The notes under the pieces are model-generated. The model was not told where the DNA came from, did no database searches, and worked only from the letters and a program-made list of their open reading frames with translations. Of a stretch of DNA of 64,000 nucleotides, positions 35,954-44,953 are shown one piece after another (within the stretch, counting starts at the first letter, position 1; each line of letters starts with the position of its first letter). Origin of the DNA: an uncultured Fodinibius sp. (GTDB lineage Bacteria > Bacteroidota > Rhodothermia > Balneolales > Balneolaceae). The position numbers and the translations under genes are program-made. The stretch lies in the NCBI GenBank assembly GCA_913056235.1, contig CAJXMW010000001.1, forward strand, positions 1,302,001-1,366,000, in the 5' to 3' direction.

Positions 35954-36380
35954 TATGCTGAGGTAGGTTATGGGTACCTCAGCATATTAGCTGGCCACAT
36001 CTTAAAATCAAAAATATTATATGATATTATCTGACTTCAATTCTTCCGCCCGGGCCCACGCAAGGCTTGTAACTCCTTGATTTACAGGGCTTTAGTATTT
36101 TGTAAAAAAGAAATGCCAAAAAACTATGTAGGTAGTATTTTTCAGCTTTGTTTTAGGTCTCCATATATCGCACTTCTTTTATCCACATTCTGGAATTTTT
36201 AATTATTTACCTCCTAGTTTTGTGCGAAGCTTCCAGCATTAATTTTCTTAATCCTCCTTATTTTTTTATTTAATATTAAATTCTCAAATGCGTTTTGTCC
36301 TATTTATCCATTTCCGCTTATTAAAATTGGATGACAATATGTTGGCACTATTCATTGAAATATTTATTAAAGCATAAGAA
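35954..36380. other. Intergenic region without a recognisable gene
   Basis: This is 427 AT-rich bases between the divergent genes at 34856-35953 and 36381-37502. It should contain both promoters. No RNA gene, repeat or clear promoter consensus was found by eye. Confidence 0.45.
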
Positions 36381-37502
36381 ATGAAGCACTCGCAAATTAA
36401 TATGCTTGAGCATTCAAGGGCTAAAATTAAATTACTATCCCTTTATATGGATCGGTATTTAAATATCTTGAACCAATCGAGATATACTTCGGATATATTA
36501 CTTTACGATATGTTTTGTGGTAAAGGTGTTTATGAAAATGGTGGACAAGGAAGTCCGATTATTTTTCTTAAAAAGAGAAAAGAAATTTACTATCAGAATA
36601 AAGGTAGTAAGACATCTTCAGCCAAGTTTCACTGTCATTTTAATGATATAGATGAAACAAAGGTAGAAAAACTTAATTCCGTTATAGGAAACAAGAATCT
36701 CCATTATTCTGAGATTGGATCGTTAGAGATTACCTCTATGGATTATCGTCAGATGTTGGAAGAGATAATAAATGAATTAGAAGAATTAAATAGAGAAAAG
36801 GCATTTATATTCATAGATCCATATGGTTATAAGGATATAAGGGCTGAAGATATCAAGCGATTACTAATGTTTGAGAATGCTGAGGTACTTTTGTTTTTAC
36901 CTACTCAATTTATGTTCAGATTTGAAAAGAAAAGTACACCTGAGAGTTTGAAAGAATTTATTTCAGAGTTGGTACCTGAGCAAGAATGGCCAGAAAGTCT
37001 AACTGGTCTGGAATTTATTGAAAACTTGTTAGATAAGTTTAGAGAGTATTTAGGTGAGGATTACTTTGCTGATTCATTTATTATTGCCAGAGATGTTAAT
37101 CAATATTTCTGTCTATTGTTTTTTACAAGTCATATACGAGGATTCGAAAAAATGCTTGAGGCGAAATGGAAAATTGATGAGGAAGAAGGTAGAGGATGGA
37201 AGTACAGGATGGAGAATGATCTATTTTCTAAGCAAGATAAAACCCCCAAGACCGACAAGCTAAAGGCTAAATTAGCTTATTTTATACAAAATGAACGTAC
37301 AAACTCTGAGTTATACCAATTTGGATTACACCAAGGTTATAGGCCTACACATGTAACAAGTATATTGCGTGATTTTGAATCCCAAGGAAAGTTGGAGAAA
37401 AAATTCAAAGATGGTACAACTGCAAGAAAAAATGCGTTTTATATCAATTACAGAAATCACAAGAATGATCCATCCAAAATTAGAATTAAATTGAAGGAAT
37501 AA
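36381..37502 (+). CDS. tcmP: Three-Cys-motif partner protein TcmP
   Basis: A 373-residue protein of the TcmP family. 'EHSRAKIKLLSLYMDRYLNI' and 'ILLYDMFCGKGVYENGGQGS' match the family start, which resembles a SAM-methyltransferase-like Rossmann fold, and 'KAFIFIDPYGYKDI' follows. The C-terminal 80 residues form a winged-helix-like tail. TcmP genes are typically paired with a Gp37/Gp68 three-Cys-motif gene, and that partner starts 2 bases after this stop. The reaction is not established; a role in nucleic-acid modification or defence is inferred. Confidence 0.8.
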   Translation: MKHSQINMLEHSRAKIKLLSLYMDRYLNILNQSRYTSDILLYDMFCGKGVYENGGQGSPIIFLKKRKEIYYQNKGSKTSSAKFHCHFNDIDETKVEKLNSVIGNKNLHYSEIGSLEITSMDYRQMLEEIINELEELNREKAFIFIDPYGYKDIRAEDIKRLLMFENAEVLLFLPTQFMFRFEKKSTPESLKEFISELVPEQEWPESLTGLEFIENLLDKFREYLGEDYFADSFIIARDVNQYFCLLFFTSHIRGFEKMLEAKWKIDEEEGRGWKYRMENDLFSKQDKTPKTDKLKAKLAYFIQNERTNSELYQFGLHQGYRPTHVTSILRDFESQGKLEKKFKDGTTARKNAFYINYRNHKNDPSKIRIKLKE

Positions 37503-37504
37503 TT

Positions 37505-38257
37505 ATGGCACGATCATCAATCGAATGGACGGAAGAAACATGGAATCCAACCACAGGTTGTGATAAAGTTTCCCAAGGTTGTAAAAATTGCTATGCAGAA
37601 AGAATGTCTTCTCGGCTAAAGGCAATGGGCGTGGAAAAGTACAAAGATGAATTTGAGTTTAGGATGCATGAAAAAACTTTGTATGAGCCATTTAAATGGT
37701 CAGGATCCCGGCTTGTTTTTGTGAATTCTATGTCAGATTTATTTCATGAAAAAGCTACACTGGAATTTATCCAGAAAGTATTCAAGGTTATGGAAGATAC
37801 ACCTCAGCATACGTATCAATTGTTAACAAAACGACCAGAAAGAGTACTAGAGTTAAATGATGGATTAAACTGGAAAAAAAATATTTGGATGGGGACTTCA
37901 GTAGAAAGAGATGACGTAAAACATCGAATTAATTTACTTCGAAAATGTGATGCGAAGATTAAATTCTTATCAATAGAGCCACTTATAGGAAGAATAAAAA
38001 ATATAGATCTAACTGGTATTGATTGGGTAATTGTTGGAGGTGAATCCGGCCCAGGTGCAAGGCCTCTTAAAAAAGAATGGGTTACGGAAATCAAGAATGC
38101 GTGTAAGGAAGAAAATGTGCCATTCTTTTTTAAACAGTGGGGCAAGCCTGCATTCAACGTTGACGAATCTGATCCAACTAAGTCTAAAGATCATCCACAG
38201 TATGCTAAAGGGGGCTGTATGTTAGATGGAAAAGTATATCATGAAATGCCTGTTTAA
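37505..38257 (+). CDS. Phage Gp37/Gp68-family (DUF5131) three-Cys-motif protein
   Basis: A 250-residue protein. Cys19, Cys26 and Cys29 form a C-x6-C-x2-C motif in 'NPTTGCDKVSQGCKNCYAE', the family's three-Cys motif, probably holding an iron-sulfur cluster as in radical-SAM-like proteins. 'VFVNSMSDLFHE', 'YQLLTKRPERV' and 'VIVGGESGPGARPL' complete the family pattern. It is paired with tcmP (2-base spacing), as expected. Its biochemical role is unknown. Confidence 0.85.
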   Translation: MARSSIEWTEETWNPTTGCDKVSQGCKNCYAERMSSRLKAMGVEKYKDEFEFRMHEKTLYEPFKWSGSRLVFVNSMSDLFHEKATLEFIQKVFKVMEDTPQHTYQLLTKRPERVLELNDGLNWKKNIWMGTSVERDDVKHRINLLRKCDAKIKFLSIEPLIGRIKNIDLTGIDWVIVGGESGPGARPLKKEWVTEIKNACKEENVPFFFKQWGKPAFNVDESDPTKSKDHPQYAKGGCMLDGKVYHEMPV

Positions 38258-38351
38258 TTCTTTTAATAATTATTAAAAGACGAATATTCCAATTAATGTA
38301 TCATGCATAGACTATTTTTAAGTTAGCAAATACTAATCAACATTTAATCCA

Positions 38352-40037
38352 ATGGATTCACGGAAGAGAATAGGAAAATTAGAGGATGAATTTACAATAG
38401 ATGATGTTGGATCAACATTATTAGATGATCTAGCTAAAGGATTATATCAACCTGACGAAATTATTAGAGAGTATATTCAAAATGCTGTTGATGCTCATCG
38501 CTTGTGGAAAGAAAGAACAGGTTTTGAAACTGAGGGACCAATTCAGGTTGAGTTCAGAGATAACAATAATTCCATATCAATTTTTGATTATGGTATTGGT
38601 ATGGATGAAAGTGATATTAGAAAGGTTAAATCTATCGCAGTTTCAAAAAAGCATGGAGAAGAAGTAAAGCTTACAGGTTACAAAGGAGTCGGTATTTGGG
38701 CAGGATTTTCATATTTCAAAACATTACGACTCTACAGTACTAAGAATGGGAATGATCGAGGCTATTTATTGCAAATTAATTTTGCAGATATAATTGATGC
38801 TATTAACCAAGAGGCAAGTATTGGAGAGGCTTTAAATCCTAATTATAGTATTGATGAGTTTGAAGAAAAGACTGATGAGCATTTTACTGAGGTTTCTCTT
38901 ATTAATCCAGTAAGATCAAAAGGATTTTTCACAGACCCTGAAGAAGTTAAAAATGCGATAAGAAAAATTTGTCCTTGTGAACTTGATGAAACATTCCATT
39001 TGCATGATGAGGTAGTTCAATGGTATGAAGAAAATGATATAGACACTTACCAAATACAAGTAGATGGTGAATTTGTTTATAAATCATATCCAAGTAATGT
39101 GAAAAAATTTGAGGAAGGTGTAATAACGTTAAACGACTCGCCTTTGGCTAAGTACTGGAGGGCAGTAACTCAAGGAAATGGAATATTAAAACCTAAGGAT
39201 GATCAATTAGTCGGTTTTCGGGTTATCCAAAATGGATTTGTTATAGGGAGAACCAACTTATACGATGAAAAAGTACGTTCGGGATTTGATAATATTTCTC
39301 TAGCGAGTTACTTGGACTGGTGGATAGGTGAAATCTATATTGAATTAGATGATTTACGTCCAAATTTAAGACGAGATGAGCTCGAAGAATCTGAAATCAC
39401 TCGCCAATTTATTAAAAATCTAAGAAGTTGGTATAAAGAGTTAGCTGATGAAACAAGGATAATTTCATACAAAACTCGGTATGAAAATAAATATAGTGAC
39501 TTTGAAAAAATTATTAAGGAATTAAGTGAAAAGGACAATCTGGACGCAGATGACAAAGAAAATCTTAGACAGGTTTTAGATCAATTAAAAGAGCACAAGA
39601 ATAAATTCGAAAAAAATAGAGGCAAAAAAAATGTCAAAAATAAAATCTTAGCATTAAGAGATAGAGATATTAAACTGCAGCGGAGAAGACTGGTCAATTC
39701 AATTGAGAAATTGTTAGGCAATGGAATTGAGGAGGATATAACTGGAAGTGAGGATGAAGAAAAAAAACCTTCAAGTACCCAAGAAACTGCCACAGACTCT
39801 AAAGATGGAAAAACAGAAAAGAAAGAAAAAACCTCTGAAGATGATGGGGAAAAGAAAAGCGGAATTGATATAGAACTAACCGAATTAGATGATGAAAGAA
39901 CCGTTGTTTCTTTAGAGGCTTTGTTGGGGATCATTGAAGAGGTCGTAGATGAATTAAATCATGATAAAGAATTTAAAGAAAAATTAATCAAAAGTATTAA
40001 GAGACGGATAAATCAAATTATTTATGACTTTGAATAG
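38352..40037 (+). CDS. GHKL (Hsp90-like) ATPase-domain protein
   Basis: A 561-residue protein. The ATP-binding fold is visible at residues 25-200: 'EYIQNAVDAH' (N box), 'IFDYGIGMDESD' (G1 box) and 'GYKGVGIWAGFSYFKTL' (G2 box). The C-terminal part is highly charged, with a coiled coil and an acidic, low-complexity linker (about 460-500). This layout recalls MORC/Hsp90-like ATPases found in bacterial conflict islands. Its stop is overlapped by the next gene by 14 bases, so the two proteins are probably made together. It follows the TcmP/Gp37 pair after 94 bases. Confidence 0.75.
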   Translation: MDSRKRIGKLEDEFTIDDVGSTLLDDLAKGLYQPDEIIREYIQNAVDAHRLWKERTGFETEGPIQVEFRDNNNSISIFDYGIGMDESDIRKVKSIAVSKKHGEEVKLTGYKGVGIWAGFSYFKTLRLYSTKNGNDRGYLLQINFADIIDAINQEASIGEALNPNYSIDEFEEKTDEHFTEVSLINPVRSKGFFTDPEEVKNAIRKICPCELDETFHLHDEVVQWYEENDIDTYQIQVDGEFVYKSYPSNVKKFEEGVITLNDSPLAKYWRAVTQGNGILKPKDDQLVGFRVIQNGFVIGRTNLYDEKVRSGFDNISLASYLDWWIGEIYIELDDLRPNLRRDELEESEITRQFIKNLRSWYKELADETRIISYKTRYENKYSDFEKIIKELSEKDNLDADDKENLRQVLDQLKEHKNKFEKNRGKKNVKNKILALRDRDIKLQRRRLVNSIEKLLGNGIEEDITGSEDEEKKPSSTQETATDSKDGKTEKKEKTSEDDGEKKSGIDIELTELDDERTVVSLEALLGIIEEVVDELNHDKEFKEKLIKSIKRRINQIIYDFE

Positions 40038-40950
40038 TAATCCTTTTCCTGAGAGTGATGAGAAGGCATATTTAAGAAGGTATCACTTACTTAAAAGTTT
40101 AGATCCGCTTAGGCAACAAAAAGGACGAGATTTAGCTTATTTTGGATTGCCCTCTGCAGAAATGTTAGATGTTAAACTTTGGCAGAAAGTTTTAGGGCAT
40201 ATTACGGCCGTAGAAGCTGATAAAACTATAGCTTCACGTATTTTTCGGACAGCTACCAAGTTAGGTATTAGAGAGAAATTATGTCTGCTAGAAACTGATT
40301 TGTTATCTGCTTCAAAAATTTTAGCAGAGGATGAAAACAAGTTAGAGATTATTTTTTCAGAGTTCTCTAAAGCGTCACAAGAAAAATTTAGGAAAATAAG
40401 AGGCCGCTTTTATGATGTGTTTAATTTAGATTTGTGTGGAGGTTTCTTATATCCTAAAGATAATGACAGAAATGATCATTCTGAGGTATTGAAAAACTTA
40501 CTGAAGCATCAGAGAAAACAGAAAGAAGATTTTTTAATAGTAATTACATTTAATTTGAGGGATACTGGTGCTGATGAATACGACAAATTTATCGATCATT
40601 GTCTTTCTTCTTTAGAACAAATAGGTGAAGATATATCTAGCTTAAAAAGCTATTATTTATCAAAGAATACTAAAAATCATCCAAAACAATTAAGAAGAAT
40701 CAGATTTGCACTTCCAGCTTATATCCAAAAAATAGCTTTTGATGACTTTCAGGTTAGTCAAAAAGGTAGTTGGTACTACAAAACTTTTTATAATACAGTG
40801 CTCCATTTTTCGCCTAGATTAGGAGGGACTTTAGGAATGAATTGGCCTCCCTTAGATGAATTTAAATCTATACTAAATAGCCCGATATTTAAGGTTGCTA
40901 CTGAGTCAAATGATATAAAAGTACAAAGGCTAGAGACTCCAACTCTATAA
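40024..40950 (+). CDS. Methyltransferase-like protein coupled to the GHKL ATPase
   Basis: A 308-residue protein with a Rossmann-like N-terminal half: 'DLAYFGLPSAEMLDVKLWQK', 'ITAVEADKTIASRIF', 'LLETDLL' and 'FYDVFNLDLCGGFLYP' resemble the SAM-binding elements of class I methyltransferases, but the usual GxGxG is absent, so activity is uncertain. The C-terminal half is unrecognised. It overlaps the GHKL ATPase gene by 14 bases. The pair may act as one system. Confidence 0.55.
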   Translation: MTLNSNPFPESDEKAYLRRYHLLKSLDPLRQQKGRDLAYFGLPSAEMLDVKLWQKVLGHITAVEADKTIASRIFRTATKLGIREKLCLLETDLLSASKILAEDENKLEIIFSEFSKASQEKFRKIRGRFYDVFNLDLCGGFLYPKDNDRNDHSEVLKNLLKHQRKQKEDFLIVITFNLRDTGADEYDKFIDHCLSSLEQIGEDISSLKSYYLSKNTKNHPKQLRRIRFALPAYIQKIAFDDFQVSQKGSWYYKTFYNTVLHFSPRLGGTLGMNWPPLDEFKSILNSPIFKVATESNDIKVQRLETPTL

Positions 40951-40982
40951 TATTACTTTGTTCATTAGAAGGGAGGATAAAT

Positions 40983-41870
40983 TTAAGCGAAAGTTAGATT
41001 ATTCTGATTTTTAAATTTCACTTTAGCTGGATTAGTAACATCAGGATAGGTAAGAGTATCAGAAAAGAAAATTATTTCTTTACCCTCATATTTCTCTTGA
41101 GCACTATAACTTAGACCATAATGAATGGATCTATAATTAGAATATATTTGACGTATTTTAGAAACATTATCATAAGATAGGAACCAATTCTGATCTAACT
41201 GTGCGATTTTATCTTTTAGCTCTATATGGTCTTCTTCTTCAAAGTAGTTGCTATACAGATTGGAGCTTCCTTTTACATAATAAGGAGGGTCAAAATATGT
41301 AAGAGAATTATTAGGAAAGTCATTTACGTATTCATCAATAAATTCTAGAGCATTATATCTTGTAACTTCTATCTTTTCAGAGAACTCACCTATTTTTTTA
41401 ATTCGTTTCAGAAGAGTTGGCTTAGTATATCTGGCTTTAATACCATAATTTCCATCTTGCTCGAGTCCTCCTATTACTCCCCCTGTTATAATACCTGATC
41501 TATTTGTTCTATTCAGAAAGAATGTAGCAAACGCTCTTTCCATCAGGTTTGAGTTTGCATCATTTAGAATATCACGTTGTTTATGCCACTCATCTATAGT
41601 GACCTCTGTAGAAGTAATTAAATTACGTAACTCTGAATTGTGGTTAACACAAGCCCTCCAAAAACTATAAATATTCTTATCAAGGTCATTTATAATAATT
41701 CTGGATACAAAACCTTCTATAAGTAGGGAAAGTGCTACTCCAGATCCTCCTGCAAAAACTTCAGCGTACAAACCATCATCGATATCATTTTTAGAAATGA
41801 GTATTTTAACAAAGTCCGCTAACTTTGTTTTTCCACCAGGATATCTTAGTGGCGAATAAAACCTACCCAT
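40983..41870 (-). CDS. D12-class DNA adenine methylase (Dam family)
   Basis: A 295-residue N6-adenine methyltransferase of the Dam/DpnM group. 'FYSPLRYPGGKTKLADFV' is the typical N-terminus, 'AEVFAGGSGVALSLL' the SAM-binding motif and 'LTYFDPPYYVKGSSN' the catalytic DPPY. No matching restriction endonuclease is adjacent, so it appears to be an orphan. It converges with the methyltransferase-like gene. Possible roles are protection from a host restriction enzyme or epigenetic control. Confidence 0.88.
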   Translation of the reverse strand: MGRFYSPLRYPGGKTKLADFVKILISKNDIDDGLYAEVFAGGSGVALSLLIEGFVSRIIINDLDKNIYSFWRACVNHNSELRNLITSTEVTIDEWHKQRDILNDANSNLMERAFATFFLNRTNRSGIITGGVIGGLEQDGNYGIKARYTKPTLLKRIKKIGEFSEKIEVTRYNALEFIDEYVNDFPNNSLTYFDPPYYVKGSSNLYSNYFEEEDHIELKDKIAQLDQNWFLSYDNVSKIRQIYSNYRSIHYGLSYSAQEKYEGKEIIFFSDTLTYPDVTNPAKVKFKNQNNLTFA

Positions 41871-42192
41871 TTTTTTAGATTGCTTTGAAGCCTAACATTC
41901 TAGTGTTTGAAGCAGTTACTAAACTACATCTGAAATTATTGGTTTAAATGTAAAAAATATAATCATATTTAAATAAATTGATTATTTATTTAAACGATGT
42001 CAATTGTCATAAATGCAATCTCATAGAGCTAAAATCTAATCAGTGGGTGACAGCATACTGGCAGGTCTATTTGTAAATTAAAGTACGGAGTAAGGAAGGT
42101 TAATTAAGAGACAAAGAAGTTGAGGCCGGAAAGGCTGGATCGAGGAATGGGAAGATGTTCTTCGTATATCTATTTTTGCTATATTGAGCTAT
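41871..42192. other. Intergenic region between divergent Dam and Fic genes
   Basis: These roughly 320 bases hold no recognisable gene. The only structure seen is the AT-rich inverted repeat at 41968-41994. The segment 42100-42150 is less AT-rich than its surroundings but has no clear RNA fold. Confidence 0.45.
41968..41994. repeat. Inverted repeat TTTAAATAAA/TTTATTTAAA
   Basis: Perfect 10-bp arms with a 7-base spacer lie in the space between the divergent Dam-type methylase and the Fic gene. It may be an operator for either gene. It has no T-run, so a terminator is less likely. Confidence 0.4.
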
Positions 42193-42810
42193 ATGAGTTC
42201 TGATTCCGGAAAATATCAAATACCTGATGGTGAAGAGGAAGGTAAAATACTCCCGAATAAACTTGGTATTACTAATAAAGAAGAATTAGGAGAGGCAGAA
42301 GCGGAAGGATTTGCCAATGCCGAATTGGAACTCATTGAAGAATTAACAGATGAGACGGTATTTGATGTTGCCTATATCCGTGATATTCATCAACGAGCTT
42401 TATCACATCTTTATGAATTTGCTGGGGAATATCGAAGTGTAAATATATCCAAGGGAGGGTTCCACTTTGCTGCAGCTCATGTGATTCCCAGAGCTATGCA
42501 AAACTTTGAGCAGGAGGTATTGCTTGATTTACCTCATCAATATGATGGTAGAGAGCAATTAATCCACGATATAGGATTAGTTCATGCTGAATTATTATTT
42601 ATTCATCCATTTAGGGATGGCAATGGTCGTACCATGCGAATTTTGGCAAACCTGATGTCCTATAAGCAGGGTTATGACGAAATTGATGTGGAGCCTATAA
42701 GTAAAGGTGGGGAAATGAGGAAAAGATATATAAAAGGGGTACAAGCAGCGGGGGAAGAGAATTACGAGCCGATGATTCAATTGATAGGAGAGTTATTTCC
42801 TTCTAACTGA
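42193..42810 (+). CDS. fic: Fic-family toxin (predicted AMP-transferase)
   Basis: A 205-residue Fic protein; ATG at 42193, with a TTG three codons upstream. The core has 'ALSHLYEFAGEYRSVNISKG' and the full catalytic motif 'HPFRDGNGR' near residue 138. Fic enzymes transfer AMP or another nucleotide group onto target proteins. The toxin itself shows no (S/T)xxxE(G/N) inhibitory helix, so it should need a separate antitoxin. A strong candidate lies on the opposite strand, overlapping the 3' end by 18 bases (42793-42963). Confidence 0.85.
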   Translation: MSSDSGKYQIPDGEEEGKILPNKLGITNKEELGEAEAEGFANAELELIEELTDETVFDVAYIRDIHQRALSHLYEFAGEYRSVNISKGGFHFAAAHVIPRAMQNFEQEVLLDLPHQYDGREQLIHDIGLVHAELLFIHPFRDGNGRTMRILANLMSYKQGYDEIDVEPISKGGEMRKRYIKGVQAAGEENYEPMIQLIGELFPSN

Positions 42811-42963
42811 ACCATTTTTATCTCTCAGCATGCGCTTAATTTTGGAACGAGAGACGTTAATGCCCTCAATTTTGTGAGATGCGGACTGAGATTTAGCAAC
42901 CTTATCTCTTCGTTTTTTCTTAGTTCGAAGATGAGGATTGGTATCTATTATTTTCTTAGCCAT
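42793..42963 (-). CDS. Candidate Fic antitoxin with (S/T)xxxE(G/N) motif
   Basis: A 56-residue basic protein (ATG 42963, TAA 42793). Its middle reads 'QSASHKIEGINVS', where S-H-K-I-E-G matches the (S/T)xxxE(G/N) inhibitory motif of class I Fic antitoxins such as VbhA. It overlaps the fic 3' end tail-to-tail by 18 bases. In known class I systems the antitoxin gene lies upstream on the same strand, so this order is unusual. Function is inferred from the motif and position. Confidence 0.6.
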   Translation of the reverse strand: MAKKIIDTNPHLRTKKKRRDKVAKSQSASHKIEGINVSRSKIKRMLRDKNGSVRRK

Positions 42964-43076
42964 TTGCTCTATATGTGATTTGTTGGCTCCTTTTGGCTAC
43001 AGTTAACGATACAAAATGGATTACATTATGTCTAATCCTAACAGTGCTTTTTACATTTAAATTCATTTCAGTTGTT

Positions 43077-43463
43077 ATGCAATCCCATAGGTTATGGTTA
43101 TCTCAGGATATTAGTTGGTCATATCTTAAAATCAAAGATGGAGGGGATCAGCGCATCGATCTGCGGGATCTCATCTTTCTTGAAGTGATTGGCAGTGCTG
43201 TTGTACACCGGGAATATACCAGTGCTCTTTCTACAAATCTGATTACAGGTAAAAATAAAGTAACGACTATTAATCCCAACAAAGCACTGTTCCATGGGCC
43301 TATCGATCCATCAAGCTTTAATTCTCAACCCAAGAATCTTAATATTCGCAAGTTTTTTACTTCTTTTGGGGTGGACCGACGAGATAGGATCCGGTATTCG
43401 TCACACTACGAAGTGGCTACCCCGGTATGTCCCGAATGCCAAGCCACTGTTTATTTAGGATGA
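43077..43463 (+). CDS. Hypothetical protein
   Basis: A protein of about 128 residues with an ATG at 43077; a GTG at 42975 would add a hydrophobic segment of about 20 residues, which could be a membrane anchor. The sequence contains 'ISWSYLKIKDGGDQRIDLRD' and ends in a CPEC motif near the C-terminus. No family is recognised. Coding is plausible but not certain. Confidence 0.4.
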   Translation: MQSHRLWLSQDISWSYLKIKDGGDQRIDLRDLIFLEVIGSAVVHREYTSALSTNLITGKNKVTTINPNKALFHGPIDPSSFNSQPKNLNIRKFFTSFGVDRRDRIRYSSHYEVATPVCPECQATVYLG

Positions 43464-43503
43464 CGTTTTTAAAACTATTATTCCGTTGGAAGTGGCTCAC
43501 CTT

Positions 43504-43601
43504 GGTACCAAGCTGGCATAAAAAAGGTACCAAGCTAGAATGCCTTGATTGGCCTGATAAGCAGGTTTATAAAGAGGAAGATATTAAAGAGGTACCAAGC
43601 T
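43504..43601. repeat. Three GGTACCAAGCT repeats
   Basis: The 11-base word GGTACCAAGCT occurs at 43504-43514, 43526-43536 and 43591-43601 in a region without a good gene. The spacing is irregular (22 and 65 bp). It may be a remnant of a repeat-containing gene end or a binding site cluster. Confidence 0.35.
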
Positions 43602-43807
43602 ACTGCATAAGAAAGTTATGTATCTCATTCAGTTACTAACTCTAACTTCTAGCTTTGCTAACAAGTTTCGATTTATAATAAGAGGTTAACTTTGCCTGAC
43701 AAATTGCTTGTTGATTTCAGTCAACAATTTTTCTGATGTGATTTTCAGTTTCTCCGCTAATGGATGGTAGTTAGGAGTTGATTTTACTCCAACTTTTGGA
43801 CTAAAAT

Positions 43808-44161
43808 TTATCCCCAAAAACAGGCTTTGGGATCTTCTTTTACTTCTGCGATAAACTGCTCCAGCGTTTTTACTTTGGGTAGCGGATCGTATTTGTGCCA
43901 TTTCATATCGGACTGCTGCCAATAGATCTTCCAAGCTTTTTGCCTTCGCACATAGGTCGTTTTGGCAATAGGGATCTTGATTTTTTTATCCTTTTTATTA
44001 AAATGCGAACGAATTTCAAAGATTTCTATACTTTGATTTTCGATATCGATCGAATAATCTAGATCTACTTGGGACCGAATTTCTTTACGGGGTCTTTGTT
44101 CCTCGATAAATGAGGCTATTATTGGTTCCCATTTTTTTAGTCCTTCTTCACTAAATGCCAT
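43808..44161 (-). CDS. DUF3024-domain protein
   Basis: A 117-residue protein. 'SIEIFEIRSHFNKKDKKIKI', 'IAKTTYVRRQKAWKIYWQQS' and 'KWHKYDPLPKVKTLEQFI' match DUF3024, a small family of unknown function with a conserved W-K-x-Y-W / KWH-Y core. It is monocistronic. The downstream region contains a further open frame (43686-43934) that overlaps it and is not considered real. Confidence 0.75.
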   Translation of the reverse strand: MAFSEEGLKKWEPIIASFIEEQRPRKEIRSQVDLDYSIDIENQSIEIFEIRSHFNKKDKKIKIPIAKTTYVRRQKAWKIYWQQSDMKWHKYDPLPKVKTLEQFIAEVKEDPKACFWG

Positions 44162-44554
44162 GATGGTAGAATTATTATAGCCATATTAATATTTAAGTAT
44201 TCCCACAGTATTGTCAATAAAAGCAATTTTTTATGATGATAATTTCGTTTAGATCAACCATTGTGCACATTTTGTTTTGTTCATTTTTCCCATCTATTCA
44301 CCGTTTTATTAATGAATAACAGCTAATCCAGTTTAAAAAACCTGAAATATGTCAATGTTTTATTGACTTATTTGTAAAAATTTAAACTAGATGTTCTATG
44401 AACTACCTCGGGTGTGAATAGTATTTGGCTATTTTCAATTTACTTTGACGTTTAAGAAACCATTTTCTTCATAAAAGTAATCGATTAGTATATAATTTCC
44501 GATATCTAATCATTTTCATCCCTCTAAATATAAATGAATTAGATAGGTAACTAT

Positions 44555-44572
44555 TTACTGTCTTGGCAGTAA
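44555..44572. promoter_or_regulatory. Candidate HipB operator 1
   Basis: TTACTG-TCTTGG-CAGTAA is a perfect inverted repeat with a 6-base spacer, about 150 bases upstream of hipB. A near-identical site follows 70 bases later. HipB-type antitoxins bind paired palindromes in their own promoter. Confidence 0.55.
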
Positions 44573-44624
44573 TAATAGATATTATGAGACAGTTATCTCT
44601 TATTTATAAATAAATATACACATA

Positions 44625-44644
44625 TTTACTGTCAGGGCGGTAAA
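44625..44644. promoter_or_regulatory. Candidate HipB operator 2
   Basis: TTTACTG-TCAGGG-CGGTAAA repeats the pattern of the site at 44555 with the same 6-base spacer; the arms differ at one pairing position. It lies about 80 bases before the hipB start, where binding would block the promoter. Confidence 0.55.
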
Positions 44645-44725
44645 TAGTGGTATTATCGTATTGTTATTCCATTAAATTTTGCTATTATACTATAAAATAT
44701 TGTTATAGCAGTAAATTAGTCTATT

Positions 44726-44953
44726 ATGGAGAAAATAGGGGCACTGATTCGATGCCATCGAAAGAAAAGCGGTTTAACCCAAAGGCAACTAGCTGATTTA
44801 GCCGGAGTAGGGAAGACGGTTGTCTTTGATATTGAACACGGTAAAGAGACTGTGCAGTTTAATTCGCTGCAAAACGTCTGTCAAGTTTTAAATATTTCGA
44901 TCACATTAGATAGTCCAATTATGAACCAATGCATGGAGGAAATCAATGCGTAA
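44726..44953 (+). CDS. hipB: HipB-like antitoxin, XRE-type HTH
   Basis: A 75-residue XRE-family DNA-binding protein: 'IGALIRCHRKKSGLTQRQLA' followed by 'DLAGVGKTVVFDIEHGKETV' is the classical HTH. It overlaps the next gene (HipS) by 8 bases. In tripartite HipBST systems HipB represses the operon and helps neutralise HipT, so it should bind the two inverted repeats upstream. Confidence 0.85.
   Translation: MEKIGALIRCHRKKSGLTQRQLADLAGVGKTVVFDIEHGKETVQFNSLQNVCQVLNISITLDSPIMNQCMEEINA

Larger units (their letters stand above)
44162..44725. other. Upstream region of hipBST
   Basis: This AT-rich stretch of 564 bases lies between the DUF3024 gene and hipB. It holds the two inverted-repeat operators at 44555-44572 and 44625-44644 and a half site (CAGTAAA) at 44709-44715. 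No gene is seen in it. Confidence 0.5.

Noticed and set aside
43427-43639. 70-residue plus-strand frame after the hypothetical gene at 43077
   Set aside because: It overlaps the previous frame, is built partly from the GGTACCAAGCT repeats, and has no protein-like pattern.
43686-43934. 82-residue minus-strand frame overlapping the DUF3024 gene
   Set aside because: Most of it is the DUF3024 gene read in another frame; only the DUF3024 frame matches a family.
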